Shown here in pieces: positions 11,763 through 23,187 of a stretch of 64,000 nt of DNA (position 1 is the first letter of the stretch; every line of letters begins with the position of its first letter). The position numbers were made by a program, and so were the translations under genes. The notes under the pieces are model-generated. The model was not told the DNA's origin. It searched no databases and saw nothing but the letters and a program-made list of their open reading frames with translations. This stretch comes from Plantago ovata. Its lineage: Eukaryota; Streptophyta; Magnoliopsida; Lamiales; Plantaginaceae. Where the stretch lies: contig CM051458.1 in NCBI GenBank assembly GCA_028274465.1, positions 76,137,766-76,201,765 of the forward strand, read 5' to 3'.

Positions 11763-14559
11763 TCAACCGGAACGACTGCAAGACTGCTCGGTCGACTTGG
11801 GAGGAGATCCCCCGGAAGCTTGACTTGCTCCCTCAGCTCGACTAACTCCTGAGCCTGCGGCGCGCCTCTCTGCCTCAAGCGTCTCCCGAAATTTGATAAC
11901 CTCGGGCTCCTCCAAAGTATAATCACGGCCGAGGACGGGACCAGGAAGAGCAAGCCACCTAGTGTTGCGATGACCACACTTGTTGAACGGCTCGAGTATC
12001 CCAACGCGGAGAATCTCGGGCACCCAGGAAGGAAGCAGGCCGACCTTGGCAGGATAAGGTACTTCAGGGTTAGCCACCAAAGCACCAAACTCGCAAGCCT
12101 TGTGCTCGGCGTCAGACACCATTTGATCAGGGTAGTCGGCCAGATCACCGTTCTTGTTATCCATCAAGCCAGCGGCATCGCTATCAAAGTCCTCGGGCAA
12201 GAGAACCTTGGCCTTCAACTGGTCGAGAGCCGAGTAGAAGCCCTCCTCGCACCCCACCTCCTTGGTCTCCAGCATCTTCAAATGGTACGAGGCAGACTCA
12301 TAGAAAGCCTTAGCGTCCTCATACCGAGTATCTTTGAGGTACCCGAGGACGGCATCTTTGAAACGGACCATTTTGATGGAAAGGTTTTTCCATGCATCCT
12401 TCCAAGCCTTCATCTGCCTCTGCACCTTAGCACTCTCGGCCTCCAAACTTGCAAACTTGGCCTTCTCGACCTGCAGCTCCTCCTCAAGCGCCCGAGTACG
12501 GGTATTAGCTTCCTGAACCTGGAGGTGCAAGTTAGCAACTTCCTCCGGAGCACCCTTGTCGGACGCGAGGTTTCCAATGGCGCCAACTATGGCAGCGAGC
12601 TGCAAACGACAAAAAGAAAGGCCCGAGGACCGATGAAATTAGCAAGGCGCGAGAAGCAAATACTTAGCAGTTTTTGGGAGTTAGAAACGATATATTTAAA
12701 AGCATTACCTTGCGCGACACCTGACTTAGCTCATGCGCCCGATCAAGCTCGTCGAGCGCCATGATACGATTCACCTCTTCCGAGAGATCCTCGTCAGTCG
12801 TGATCTTCTTTCCCTTGCCCTTGTTCTTGCGCGCCTTCTTCCCCACTCGACCACCCTCGTCGTCGGAGCTTCTTTTACTCTTCTTGGACTTTTTATCCTC
12901 CTTAGCCTTGTCATCGGCCTTCTTGAGCTATGGAAGATCCATCTCCAAAGGAGGCTCACCTTCCCTTTCTCGACGAGCCATCTCGTCCTTGTGCACATCA
13001 GCGTTCCGAGGAGGGTCGCTAGGAAGTTGCGAAGGAGAGTTCATCACTTTGTCCAATTTTTGTTGTTGGACGAGCTTGCGCTGAGCGGTGCGCTGTCTTC
13101 TCCCGGCCTCGAGCGTCTCAGACATGATCCACTTAAGCCAACAGTCTGCAAAGGAAGAAAGGGAGTTAGTACACAAATATACAAAGGTCAGAGGACCAAA
13201 TAAAAACATAAAGGAGCGACAAGCAAAAGATGAGAAAATGGACTAAGTATGGAGAAGTATCTACAAATATCCTACTCGAGCAGGAATAGGGCACACTTAC
13301 TAAAATCCTTTTTGAAGCCACAATATACGGGCTCAGTTAAATTTGCCAAGTAAGGCAAAGGTTGAAGATTCAAAGCCCAGTAGAAATATCTCTTGGGGTC
13401 CGGAAGCAAATTTTCTCTTTGGTATCGGACAGACCAAGGAGCCATCTCGGTCGCGGGCAACATACCAACCCAAGTCCCTCGAAAAAACTTTTACGGGACG
13501 CCCCAATCCAACTGCTCGTCGGTCATACCAGGTTTTCACACCTTGCGGACGTAGAAGTAGCGCGACCACCACCGACACCCGATTGACGATGAAGCCTCCT
13601 TTAAGAAAGCAAAACTGGGGCTGGTCGAGAAGAAGTAAAAGTGGGGGTTCCCCGGGCTGACCGAAACCCGAAAAAGCTGTATAAAGGTCGAGTAGTTCAC
13701 TAGGATCCCTCGGATGTGACAGAAAACCCCATAGCAAACTAACGTACCGAGCAAGCTCGTAATTATCTGAGTCGTAGCGAGGCCTAAGTCGTTGAAGAGG
13801 CCACGAAAGGCATCACAAAAAGGCATACACCATCCTCGCTCAAAGGACATAGTATGAACCGACATGTACCCGGACGGCGGGTTGTAGAACGTCTGGTCGG
13901 GCGTCGGAAGGAGAATCTCAACCTTAGACTCAGGAAGAGAATAAATCCATCTAAGGTGAGGAATCTCTTCCTCATAAATAGCAGTCGCCACGGTAGGAAT
14001 CGCACCGTCCTCGTTCAGCTCTCCATTCGGATCAGGATGATGACACTCCGAAACGGGCCGAGTAAATTTTGTGCCCGAGGAAGCAACACCCCTCGGACGA
14101 CCATCCTTAGCAAATTTAGGAGGGATTGGCTCTCCTTTTCTTCTTCTCTTCCTCCTCGGCGCAGAACGTGAAGTCCCTACGTCCTCGGACGTGGACACCT
14201 GATTAGCGGCCTCACGCCCTTTGTCTTGCTCGCCCTCCTTAGGTAGCCCTGAGGTAAATACCTTACAGGACTCGGACTCCCAGTGTTCTTGGAAGAAGAT
14301 TTCCCCTCTATGGGAAGAGCCTTAGAATTTTTTAAGGCGGGTGCATTATCTTCCAAAATGATGACCCGAGGTTCTAAAGGGTCCAGCCGACCACCTGCCC
14401 AATAATCGTGCCCGAGAGCCCCAACAACGGCATTCATCACCTCGGGAGGTACGTTATGAGCGGCACCATCCTCGACCTCATCATTGATGAATGAGTCGTT
14501 CAAATCATACTCATTCCTAGGCCCCCGAGACCGAGCGACTAACCTATCCACGGGAGGAG
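11763..14559 (-). pseudogene. Antisense extra ORF of D1 (PF04195-like 'gypsy type transposon' protein)
   Basis: It reads opposite to D1. The visible pieces are an acidic N-terminus (ARSRGPRNEYDLNDSFINDE, 14559-14177), a basic segment and a domain like PF04195 (MSFERGWCMPFCDAFRGLFN, about 14200-13540), a tail (FYWALNLQPLPYLANLTEPV), then a Lys-rich stretch and a coiled coil (12599-11763). Two introns are supported by GT-AG ends and protein continuity: 13300-13146 (GTAAGT...TTTGCAG) and 12708-12600 (GTAATG...TTTGCAG). Damage: start region lost, frameshifts near 14230 and 13590, and a TAG at about 12928. Extra ORFs between pol and the 3' LTR are known in the Tat lineage; their function is unknown. 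Confidence 0.75.
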
Positions 14560-14580
14560 TGATGAACGTAGGATTGTCGG

Positions 14581-15805
14581 TGATGAATGTGTATTTTACA
14601 CTTTCATTCGAGTCTTTTTCACCTATTTTAGCTATCCTCTATGTTAATTTAGCTATATTTTAGTACATTTTATTAGAATAGTGTCACGTTTCCCTTTAGA
14701 TTTTATTTTACAGGTTTTGGTTGAAATTCGGACATTTCCGGGAAATTATATTGAAGTTTACAAGGAATTGGTGTTCCAGAAGCCTATTTGGAGTATCTGA
14801 AGGTTTCCGGATAGGATTTGGAGTCTAGGGGTCGAATCTGGATGTTAGAAGGCTACTAGAAGTCATAAACCGAGTCCGAAAAGGTGAAGAAATCCAAAAC
14901 CGCGTCGAAAATGCAGAAATTCCGCGAAATAACTGTGGGGCGAACCGCCGCACTGAGGGGCGAACCGCCGCGGGCTATTTCGTGGCCTATATAGTGCTCA
15001 GTTTTCTCTCCGAAAATCATATCTTTCCAGACCTTCTCTCTCACCTCTCTCTATAGTTTTAGGTAGGAACTTCCCGGGGTCTGTCCTGGGAGTTCCGTAG
15101 CTTAGGGGATACTTTTTCATAGCAGTTTGGAGCTCGTAGGATCGCAATCATCCGGAGATTGACAACCTTCGGTAACTTTGTATCTTACAGTTTTATTCTA
15201 CTTATTTTATTTATCATTCAATATGTTTTCTTCTATGATTTCTGTTGATTGCATGCATAATATGAGTAGCTAAACTTATCATTGGTGGTAGTATGTGAAT
15301 TCTTAGCGAGGGAAGATAATCATGCTAATGGCTATATCGCGCATTATACTCCGTGTCATTGCTTTATTTTGTTGATCAGTTGTAACCAAAATTCTCGTAT
15401 GTTGTATTGATCATTATGCACAATTGGACACTAGTCGACCATCAGACCAGTTATCTTCGTAGTGTTGAATAATTACGGAACACATTAGGACAATCGTAAT
15501 TGACTAGTCAGACCAGATTATCTTCGTAGTGCTTAATACTTGCAACAGGACACTAGATTGATTCAAAGATCTCTATGCAAGACCGAGGAATTTATGCATG
15601 ATTATCGACCCATTATGCTAAGAAGGACCATACTATCACCAATCTCCATTATCTGCTTGAAACCCCCTATTGCTATTTGTCTGCTGTTTTATATTCTCTT
15701 GTTAAATAGATAAAGCAAGTTATAGTCCTGAGAGAACGACACTCGAGTCATTCTGCTACTACACTACGGTTTTCGTTGTAGATGTGGATTGCCTTTGGCT
15801 AAATT
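14581..15805 (+). repeat. Near-complete A LTR opening composite A1
   Basis: Plus-strand LTR from TGATGAATGTG. Palindrome array at about 14935-14973 (GGGGCGAACCGCCG) and TATA (CCTATATAG) at 14986-14994. About 60-bp direct repeats lie at 15424-15560. It stops at GGCTAAAT near 15805, about 50 bp short of the normal end, where an inverted LTR begins. Confidence 0.8.
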
Positions 15806-17074
15806 ATGAACGGAGATTTGTCAGGTCTCGATTCAGCAAATAAATTTGTTATTTAGCCAAAGGCAATCCACAACTACAACGAAAACCGTAGTGTAGTAGT
15901 AGAATGACTCGAGTGTCGTTCTCTCAGGACTATACTAGCTTTATCAAATCTAATTAAGAAAATAGAACAGCAAATAGAAAGCAATAGGGGTTTTCAAGCA
16001 GATAATGGAGATTGGTGATAGTATGGTCCTTCTTAACATAATGGGTCGATAATCATGCATAAATTCCTCGATCTTGCATAGAGATCTTTGAATCAATCTT
16101 GTGTCCTGTTGCAAGTATTAAGCACTACGAAGATAATTTGGTCTGACTAGTCAACACTGCTGTCCTAATGTGTTCCGTAATTATTCAACACTACGAAGAT
16201 AATTGGTCTGATGGTCGACTAGTGTCCATGCGTGCATAATAATCAATACAACATACGAGAATTTTGGTTGCAACTGATCAACGAAATAAAGCAATGACAC
16301 GGAGTATAATGCGCGATATAGCCATTAGCATGATTATCTTCCCTCGCTAAGAATTCACATACTACCACCAATGATAAGTTTAGCTACTCCTAATAGGCAT
16401 GCAATCAATAGCAATCATAGAAGAAAACATATTGAAAGAAGAATAAAATAAGTAGATAAAAACTATAAGATACAAAGTTACCGAAGGTTGTCAATCTCCG
16501 GATGATTGCGATCCTACACGCTCCAATCTGCTATGAAAAAGTATCCCCTAAGCTATGGAACTCCCAGGACAAGCCCCGGGAAGTTCCTCCCTAAAACTAT
16601 AGAGAGAGGTGAGAAAGTAGGCTTGGAAAGATATGATTTTCGGAGAAAAACTTGAGCTCTATATATAGGCCCCGAATTTCCTCTGGGGCGGTTCGCCCGG
16701 TGATGCGGCGGTTCGCCCCCAATATTTCGCGGAATTTTGGCGTTTTTCGACGCGGATTTGGATTTCTTCACCTTTTCGGACTCGATTTATGACTTCTAGT
16801 AGCCTTCTAACCTCCAGATTCGGCCCCTAGACTCCAAATCCTATCCGAAAACCTTCAGATACTCCAAATAGGCTTCTGGAACACCAATTCCTTGTAGACT
16901 TCAATATAATTGCCCCGAAATCTCCGAATTTCAACCAAAACCTGTAAAATAAAATCTAAAGTGAAACGTGACACTATTCTAATATAATGTACTAAAATAT
17001 AGCTAAATTATCATAGAGGATAACTAAAATAGGTGAAAAAGACTCGAATGAAATTGTAAAATACACATTCATCA
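15806..17074 (-). repeat. Inverted A LTR in composite A1
   Basis: Minus-oriented LTR, about 1.27 kb, ending TTCATCA at 17074. Reading minus, it is the 3' LTR following the purine tract GGTTTGGGGAGTT. It lacks about the last 3 bases at its U5 end, where it meets the plus-oriented LTR head-on. Array at 16683-16720. Confidence 0.8.
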
Positions 17075-18599
17075 AACTCCCCAAACCGAACCTTTGCTTG
17101 TCCTCAAGCAACTAAGCTAGACTCTAATACAAAAAAAACATGCAAGACACAAAATGGAGTTTCATGCCAAATAAAATGAACTAATCTACCGAATCTATCA
17201 AATAACATATGAACAAAAATCATATAAATCAAAGCATGAATATAGGTTGAAGAATACCTGGATTGACTTATACACATCCACATAAGTACTTATGTCAAGA
17301 CAAGATAGTCTCTCGTAACATTCTCTACCTGGACCTAGTCAGTGACGACGTAATGATGCATGCTAAGATACGAATGATTGCCCCGTGCCTATGAAACTGA
17401 GGACTTACTGCTGTTCCACCATGTTAAGACTTTCCCTCAAAAGAGGTCGAACTAGTACTGGCTCTCATCAAACGAAGGAGGGTTCCTTATAAAAGATAAC
17501 TCTCCCCTATTCTACCCATCTCTCAAGTAAAGTCTTAAGCTATTCACCACTTCCTGAATGGCAGGACGAGGGTGGTCTAGAACAGATGACACTCAAGACA
17601 AAAAGATAAAAAATAGAAAAAGACGATTACAAACAATACGAAAAATGGAAAAGACTCAAAACTTGGCTAAACTGCTATTTGGCTTTTCTTTTTTGGACCC
17701 TTCTTTGCTTTTTTGGGGTCTTCTCTTTTTTCTTTTTTTTTCTTTCCAGATTCTTTTTTTTTTCTTTTTTTTTCCTGGAATTTTTCTTTCTTTTTTTTCG
17801 ATTTTTTTCTAGCCAGCAGTAGCATAACAAAAAGGGAAACAAAAAGACTCACACGACTTCCCCAAACCTATTCGAAAGAATAGGTTGGAGTACAAAATTT
17901 ACGGAAAAAGGAAAATAATCTCACGATACGAGAATGAAAAACAGAAATAAGTCTAACGATGGTGTAACCCCCTCCCCAAACCTATTCGGAAGAATAGGTT
18001 ATAAACAAAGGATCACACAAACTCACACTACCTCCTTCCTACGCATTTAGCAATCTCAAAGCATGGTGAAGACTTGTTGCCTCTTAGGTACATAATTACT
18101 CGGGAAACAACCATAAGACCCTAACATGCATCATCCTATTATAAAGGCCTTCGTGAATCGCAGTAGAGAAAACACCACTAAGTGAAGTCGAGACTACCTA
18201 GCTCAACTAAGTGCAATACATAAATGTGACTAGCCAAGCGAGAAAAACCTCAAACAAATTCATAGAGATGAAGCATACGATTAATGGCATAGTTAGTTGA
18301 TTTACCCAATAAAAAAGTTCAAAAAATTCGGCAATAAACTCCATATAAAACATGCAAAACTATCCTAGGATGAATGCAACCTAAAAAATCTAAGAAAGCA
18401 GTAAACGTGCAAATGCAAACAAAGAACAAGATACTAATCGACACAAAACCAAACAAAACTTAACATCATGGTTCACATCCCATCCCCCTTACGATTCTTA
18501 AGCTAGCTCCCTAGCAAAAGAGAATGAGTAATAAGAAGTGATACTAGATGTTACCGAAGGGTTTGGCCTCGGTCGGCTGAGAGTGGACAAGTGGAAGGA
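17075..18599 (-). other. 3' non-coding block of A1: PPT, hairpins, purine tract
   Basis: Reading minus from the ORF2 stop: two perfect hairpins, AACCTATTC-N4-GAATAGGTT, at 17979-18000 and 17865-17886, each next to TTTGGGGA; then a long A/G-rich tract (T/C-rich on plus, 17690-17815); then the true PPT GGTTTGGGGAGTT adjoining the LTR at 17075. No ORF in this stretch is credible; those seen arise from low-complexity sequence. Confidence 0.7.
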
Positions 18600-19904
18600 C
18601 TAATCATCGGGATGGTAGTCCCCATAAAAGTCACTCCACATGTCATTCATGAGCTCATTGGACTGTCGTAGAGCTTCCTGCTGTTGCTGGATCAGCTGTT
18701 GCTGCTCCCACATATGCTGCCTATCCTCTCGGCGGTGCTCCTCGAATACCTCCCAATCGCGGTTGTGCTGGACAATGTGCCTGTCGATATCCTGTCGCAT
18801 GGCCGCGTTGTTGGCATCAATCCTGTCGAAACGGCTGTCGAGGTAGGTACGGAATTCGAAGAAGTCAAATCCTCCAGACCCCTGTGGTGCTCCAGCTGGT
18901 GCATGCGGTGCATGATGGACAAACGGAATATCTGGAATCGGGGTTTCGCCAACATTGGCCTCCATAGCATCCTCATGATCGGAATCATTCGGCTGGAATT
19001 GCCCTCCTACATCGGCAGCTGCTGCTGTGGGGTTCCTCAACTGATACCTGTTGAGCTGTACCTCAATGGTCGAGGGTGAAAGGGCAGCGACCTCGCATTC
19101 CCCCTCCTCAATATCGTCGACCCCATGATACTTGCAGTATGCTGTGATGAAACTCGGGAAGATGAAAGGCTTCCTCTTCTTTTCCCAGTGGCGCTCGTAC
19201 TCCTCATACATAATGCGCCCTATGTCGATCTGATGTCCGTCTATGAGGCAGTAGAGGAGCTCGGCGTAGTAGGGCTGAATCCATGTGTCATTCTTCCTTG
19301 GGATCAAGTCGGAGATGCAAAATTTCATCATCACCTTAGCTTCTATGCTAAGGTCGCTATAATTGATCCGTCCAGGTGCTGCCCCAACTCCAGGATATCT
19401 GTACTCCCTGTTGCAGATCACATCGGTAATATCTCTCCCTATCCCCCTAGCGGTCCTCGAATACAAGTAAGCGTGGGCGCTCTCTGTGAATTCCAAGTTC
19501 CCGAAATGGATGAAGGAAGATATGTACTCTGGATTCCATTGTATAATCAGGCCTCGGACTAATACCCCATTCTTCTCGTCGAGATCCGTGTACCCAGTGT
19601 AGAAATCTCTGAGGAGGCTCTCGTCGTAGCCTTTGAACCTGTCGGAACTGTACCATGCCCAATTCCTTTGTGACCCCAAACTTGACAGTGTCCTATATCC
19701 CGCTCTGTTCGCTGCGGACTCAGGAATGTCAATCCTCCTATCGGGGATGATTGACCTTCCTCCGTCGTCCATCTCCGCCTCTAGCCGTTGTCGCACCTCT
19801 ATCGCAGCGGCAGACAACTCGTACAAATCATGAGATGGTTGGGAGCTTGATGCCACTCCTTTCCCCTTTTTGCTAGAGCCGGCTCTCCTTGTCCTTGGTG
19901 CCAT
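18600..19904 (-). CDS. A1 second ORF: plant transposon protein (PF20167-like), 434 aa
   Basis: The start chosen is MAPRTRRAGSSKKGKG at 19904, four bases after a splice acceptor (TTTGTAG). A basic N-terminus is followed by a central domain with WAWYSSDRFKGYDESLLRDF, SDLSIEAKVMMKFCISDLIP and IDGHQIDIGRIMYEE, which I recognise as the putative plant transposon protein family (PF20167, Transposase_32). The C-terminus is acidic then Gln-rich with a likely coiled coil (QQQLIQQQQEALRQ) and ends YGDYHPDD. The frame is open throughout. In Athila relatives this position holds an env-like or extra ORF; no membrane segment or signal peptide is visible, so envelope function is not supported. Its biochemical role is unknown. 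Confidence 0.75.
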   Translation of the reverse strand: MAPRTRRAGSSKKGKGVASSSQPSHDLYELSAAAIEVRQRLEAEMDDGGRSIIPDRRIDIPESAANRAGYRTLSSLGSQRNWAWYSSDRFKGYDESLLRDFYTGYTDLDEKNGVLVRGLIIQWNPEYISSFIHFGNLEFTESAHAYLYSRTARGIGRDITDVICNREYRYPGVGAAPGRINYSDLSIEAKVMMKFCISDLIPRKNDTWIQPYYAELLYCLIDGHQIDIGRIMYEEYERHWEKKRKPFIFPSFITAYCKYHGVDDIEEGECEVAALSPSTIEVQLNRYQLRNPTAAAADVGGQFQPNDSDHEDAMEANVGETPIPDIPFVHHAPHAPAGAPQGSGGFDFFEFRTYLDSRFDRIDANNAAMRQDIDRHIVQHNRDWEVFEEHRREDRQHMWEQQQLIQQQQEALRQSNELMNDMWSDFYGDYHPDD

Positions 19905-20780
19905 GATTCCTACAAACAACAATTAGTATCTTGTACAATGCAAAACAGACCTATGCATATGTAAATAAACGAGCGAACAAACGAGTAAAATTCAAAAATC
20001 CAACTCCTCAAAATCCCAAAGCCTAGTCTAGCTAATTCATTACGTAACATATCAATGCACCTACTACAATAACATATCACATTATGCTTTTGCTAATAAC
20101 AAATGCCTTGAATCACAAGGTTCAATCCATATCATAAAAATCAATTTCTAGCATAAATCCTCAACCTCAACTATCATGCATTCTACCAATACATTCATCA
20201 AATTCATATCAATAAACACATGTTTAAACTAGGAATGAAAGCAAGAGAGACAATTTCCTAACAAGACATATATCATCCAATTAGCAAAATCTCAAATCAT
20301 CAAACCAAGCCTAATTGAACATGTAATTGACAATGAATAATGAATCTAAACACATAAAACATCAACCCATACATCATACAAGCCTAATTGAAGCATAAAT
20401 CAAAAAATCCCCAAATTGTAAAATTAGGGTTCATGTGATAATACCTCAAATCTGGAAATTGAATGATCTAGGAAGAAATTTGTTCGGATAGAATGAAAGA
20501 GCATGCAACGAGCTTCGAATGAAGCTAAAGAACACACAAATTGATGGAGAGATGGAAGAGTTATGAAGATTTGAAGTTATTTTGAATATGGAGGAAATTT
20601 TGGAGTTTGGAGGAGGAAAATGGGGGTTTGGGGAAGAAACCCCCGATTTTCTATGTTCTGGAGGTGTGGGGCGGTTCGCCCCACACATGGGGCGGACCGC
20701 CCCGCACGCCCAGAGCGCGCGCGCGCGCTCTGGTCGTGGGGCGATTCGCCCCCCACTTTTAGGTGGGAGACGAACGTTTT
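19905..20780 (-). promoter_or_regulatory. Leader, intron and GC palindrome array before A1 ORF2
   Basis: Reading minus: palindrome array at about 20665-20760 (GGGGCGAACCGCCCC, GGGGCGGTCCGCCCC, and a GCGCGCGC core), a C/T-rich leader exon, donor GAG|GTATTATC at 20445/20444, and acceptor TTTGTAG|GAATC at 19910/19909 just before the ORF2 ATG. The same array, donor and acceptor contexts precede different ORFs in E1 and A3. Either a spliced subgenomic RNA or an internal promoter would fit. I see no TATA box here. Confidence 0.55.
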
Positions 20781-21043
20781 TTAAAAAATAAAAATGCGAT
20801 TTAAGTCCCCGAAAAAAAAATTTAGTCCCCGAAAAATCATTTTTCTCAAAAAATAACTCGAAAAGTCGCACTCGAACACAACATAAACACATACGACACA
20901 GAACCGAACAAATTCACATATGAAAAGCAAATTGTTCAAGTATGAATGCATGCAATAAAGCGGTAAAGAAAGCGATAAAAACCCCGGGTTGCCTCCCGGA
21001 TAGCGCCATTGTTTAAGGTCTCTGACTCGACCCCTGTCTTCGC

Positions 21044-23038
21044 CTATCTTTTCCTTCTGATGGTACTAGACTTCCCCTTCATGATTCTCCTTCCCGTGCT
21101 TTGATCCTGTGAATAAGAGTGAACATAAACGTTAAGACCACTGTAATCAATAGTGTTAGAAGTATCGGGTGGATCAGGTGGATCAGATATGGCTTGCAAC
21201 ACATGTTGCTTGCCATCCACTTCGATAGTGCAAGTCCTTTGGTAGATGTCAATCACTGAGCGTATTTTAGTCAATAATGTTCGTCCTAAGAGTATGACAT
21301 CCCCCGTCCCTGGTGCTGATGCTGGCATAATTACAAAATCGGTGTGGGCAGAGGCTTCACCAATTTTGACTAATACATTCTTCACAACGCCTTCGGGTTT
21401 CACAAGGGATCCATCCGCCAATTGCACAATAGCCTTATGCACAGTTAGTTCTCCAAGGTTACTCTTCTCGAAAACGTTCAAAGGGAGCACATTTGAGTAG
21501 GAACCGGTGTCTAGTGTGGCTCGGACATCTTCAAGCTCCCCAATCCCGACCTTAATATCGAAACTTTGAGGGAGTGGCTTGGGATCCTCTTGCTCCTCTT
21601 CACTCTTGTTAGTACCAAGATCCTTTTCTTCTTCTTCAGCCTGTGGGAGCAGTTCCCTCTTGCAACTCTCGCACTTAGCAACCTTCTTGATGGTGATTTC
21701 AACAGGTAGATCACCTACTAAGTTAATGGACAATGACTTCTCAGTGTTGCTAGGCAGTTTGCCTTGCTCCCTACTTGCTCCTCGGTCGATCAACTCTTGC
21801 ATCTTTTGATGGGCAAGCCTTGTGCTCTCTTCCAACTTATCGAGCCTTGCCCTAGTCTTCTCAGAATCTTCTTCATAACGTTTGAGAAAACTTTGTGTGT
21901 GATCAACCATCTTTTGTAAGTTCTCCATCAGTAGAGCCGACTTCGACTTCGGTGGCTCTTTCGGAGCGGGGTTTTCGCAGTGATCATTACCATAGTTAAG
22001 CCTACTACGGTCTTGGTTAGGTCCATAAGTTTGGTTAGCCGGTGCATATCCTTGATTGTTGCGGTATCCTCTTCTCCAAAATCCACCTCGAGGATTTCTA
22101 CCGTTTTGTCCGTAGCTAACTTCTTGAGTGCCAAACTCCGTAGCAAAGGCTTCTTCTTCTCCTCCTCGAGCCCAGATGCCATCATCGTATGCCAGCTCTG
22201 ATCTACACATATGAGACCCATGCCCATAGTTCTTGCATATTCGGCATACTTCGTTCGAAACAGTTGTTCTGGTGGCGCTCTTGAGGACTTGCTTCAATTC
22301 GTTAGTAAAGCACTCGAATTGATCCCCATTCCCCCTGTACATAGGGGCTTCTTGAGTCGGTGGAGCTTCAGGTCCACGTCTTCTAACCATTGCTCTTGGG
22401 TCCTTGAACTGCGAACCCTTAGCAAGCCTTTCGAAAACCGCCCAGACGGCTTCTGCGGTTTCCTCCCAAATATTGCCTCGGCATTGGAAATCCACCACTT
22501 GTTGGTTCTCGAAGGTTAGTCCATTGTAGAAGTGTTGGACTAGGTCAAAAAGTTCAAAACCATGGTGAGGGCACTTGTTTGTGAGATCTTGGAACCTCTC
22601 GAACGCGGTGTAGATGGTCTCATCATAGTCTTTCTTGAATCCAGTGATCTGCGCCTTTAGCGCGGTAGTCAGAGTGTGTGGGAAGTATTTCTCCATGAAA
22701 GATGAAAAAACCTTTTCCAAAGTGTCCAGCGAGCCGGCTGGTAGAGAACTCAGCCATGACTTGGCTCTGTCGCCAAGTCCCATAGCAAAAACCTTCATCC
22801 TTAACTCATCCGTTGTTATGTCAGCTCCGGGTCGTGGGAGTTGGTTGACGAAATCATCGATATCGTTCAAGTACCCCATCACATCTTCCCTTGATAAGCC
22901 ATAGAACCTCGGATGTTGTTGGAATGCGTGGTTCTTGATCTCCAGATCTCGGGTTGCAGGCGAAAGAACAATCGCCGGTCCCCTCATACGATCCTTGGTG
23001 GGTTGTACCCATGCCTTCAGTGGTCTAGCTTCTGCCAT
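21044..23038 (-). CDS. Gag-protease of A1, 664 aa, no RT
   Basis: Open frame from MAEARPLKAWVQPTKDR. Residues about 40-210 form an Athila-like retrotransposon Gag domain (KSWLSSLPAGSLDTLEKVFS, FMEKYFPHTLTTALKAQITG). A CCHC knuckle, CRICKNYGHGSHMC, lies near residue 270. A charged coiled-coil stretch follows (KRYEEDSEKTRARLDKLEES). Near residue 510 the aspartic protease motif ATLDTGSYSN appears, with VILLGR downstream. The protein stops about 155 residues after the DTG, where an autonomous Athila would continue into RT. Immediately downstream is a CCGGGAGGCAACCCGG hairpin. The normal upstream start (MPHTRSKG or MRSTRSRG type) is lost by an internal deletion (RRRLLFKEI). Confidence 0.88.
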   Translation of the reverse strand: MAEARPLKAWVQPTKDRMRGPAIVLSPATRDLEIKNHAFQQHPRFYGLSREDVMGYLNDIDDFVNQLPRPGADITTDELRMKVFAMGLGDRAKSWLSSLPAGSLDTLEKVFSSFMEKYFPHTLTTALKAQITGFKKDYDETIYTAFERFQDLTNKCPHHGFELFDLVQHFYNGLTFENQQVVDFQCRGNIWEETAEAVWAVFERLAKGSQFKDPRAMVRRRGPEAPPTQEAPMYRGNGDQFECFTNELKQVLKSATRTTVSNEVCRICKNYGHGSHMCRSELAYDDGIWARGGEEEAFATEFGTQEVSYGQNGRNPRGGFWRRGYRNNQGYAPANQTYGPNQDRSRLNYGNDHCENPAPKEPPKSKSALLMENLQKMVDHTQSFLKRYEEDSEKTRARLDKLEESTRLAHQKMQELIDRGASREQGKLPSNTEKSLSINLVGDLPVEITIKKVAKCESCKRELLPQAEEEEKDLGTNKSEEEQEDPKPLPQSFDIKVGIGELEDVRATLDTGSYSNVLPLNVFEKSNLGELTVHKAIVQLADGSLVKPEGVVKNVLVKIGEASAHTDFVIMPASAPGTGDVILLGRTLLTKIRSVIDIYQRTCTIEVDGKQHVLQAISDPPDPPDTSNTIDYSGLNVYVHSYSQDQSTGRRIMKGKSSTIRRKR

Positions 23039-23187
23039 TCCGTCGATTTCCTTGAAAAGGAGTCGCCTTCTTTGGTGGTAGACTCTAATGAAAGTAAGCT
23101 ATATTTTAGTACATTTTATTAGAATAGTTTACTTTCATTCGAGTCTACCACCAAAGAAGGCGACTCCTTTTCAAGGAAATCGACGGA
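23039..23187. other. Fold-back centre of A1
   Basis: The two gag leaders face each other. The arms share TTACTTTCATT-GAGTC followed by the gag leader. The loop (about 23107-23135) is a roughly 30-base piece of LTR around GCTATATTTTAGTAC. The join LTR-CGAGTC-leader uses GAGTC, present in both partners. Both arms carry the same internal deletion in the gag leader, so they derive from one molecule. Confidence 0.75.

Noticed and set aside
17690-17852. Lys- or Phe-rich ORFs in A/G or T tracts (also 26430-26570, 33710-34020, 61860-62010)
   Set aside because: Low-complexity purine/pyrimidine tracts of the A-family 3' block, not genes.
17979-18000. Bacterial-type terminators at the 9-bp hairpins
   Set aside because: Plant DNA and no T run directly after the stem; retroelement RNA structure is more plausible.
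18600-19904. Envelope protein
   Set aside because: The position fits an Athila env-like ORF, but there is no signal peptide or transmembrane segment and the domain resembles PF20167.
21246-22904. Plus-strand ORFs opposite gag-pro (also 50248-51605, 30559-30813)
   Set aside because: Mirror frames of a recognised gag-protease on the other strand; no independent support.
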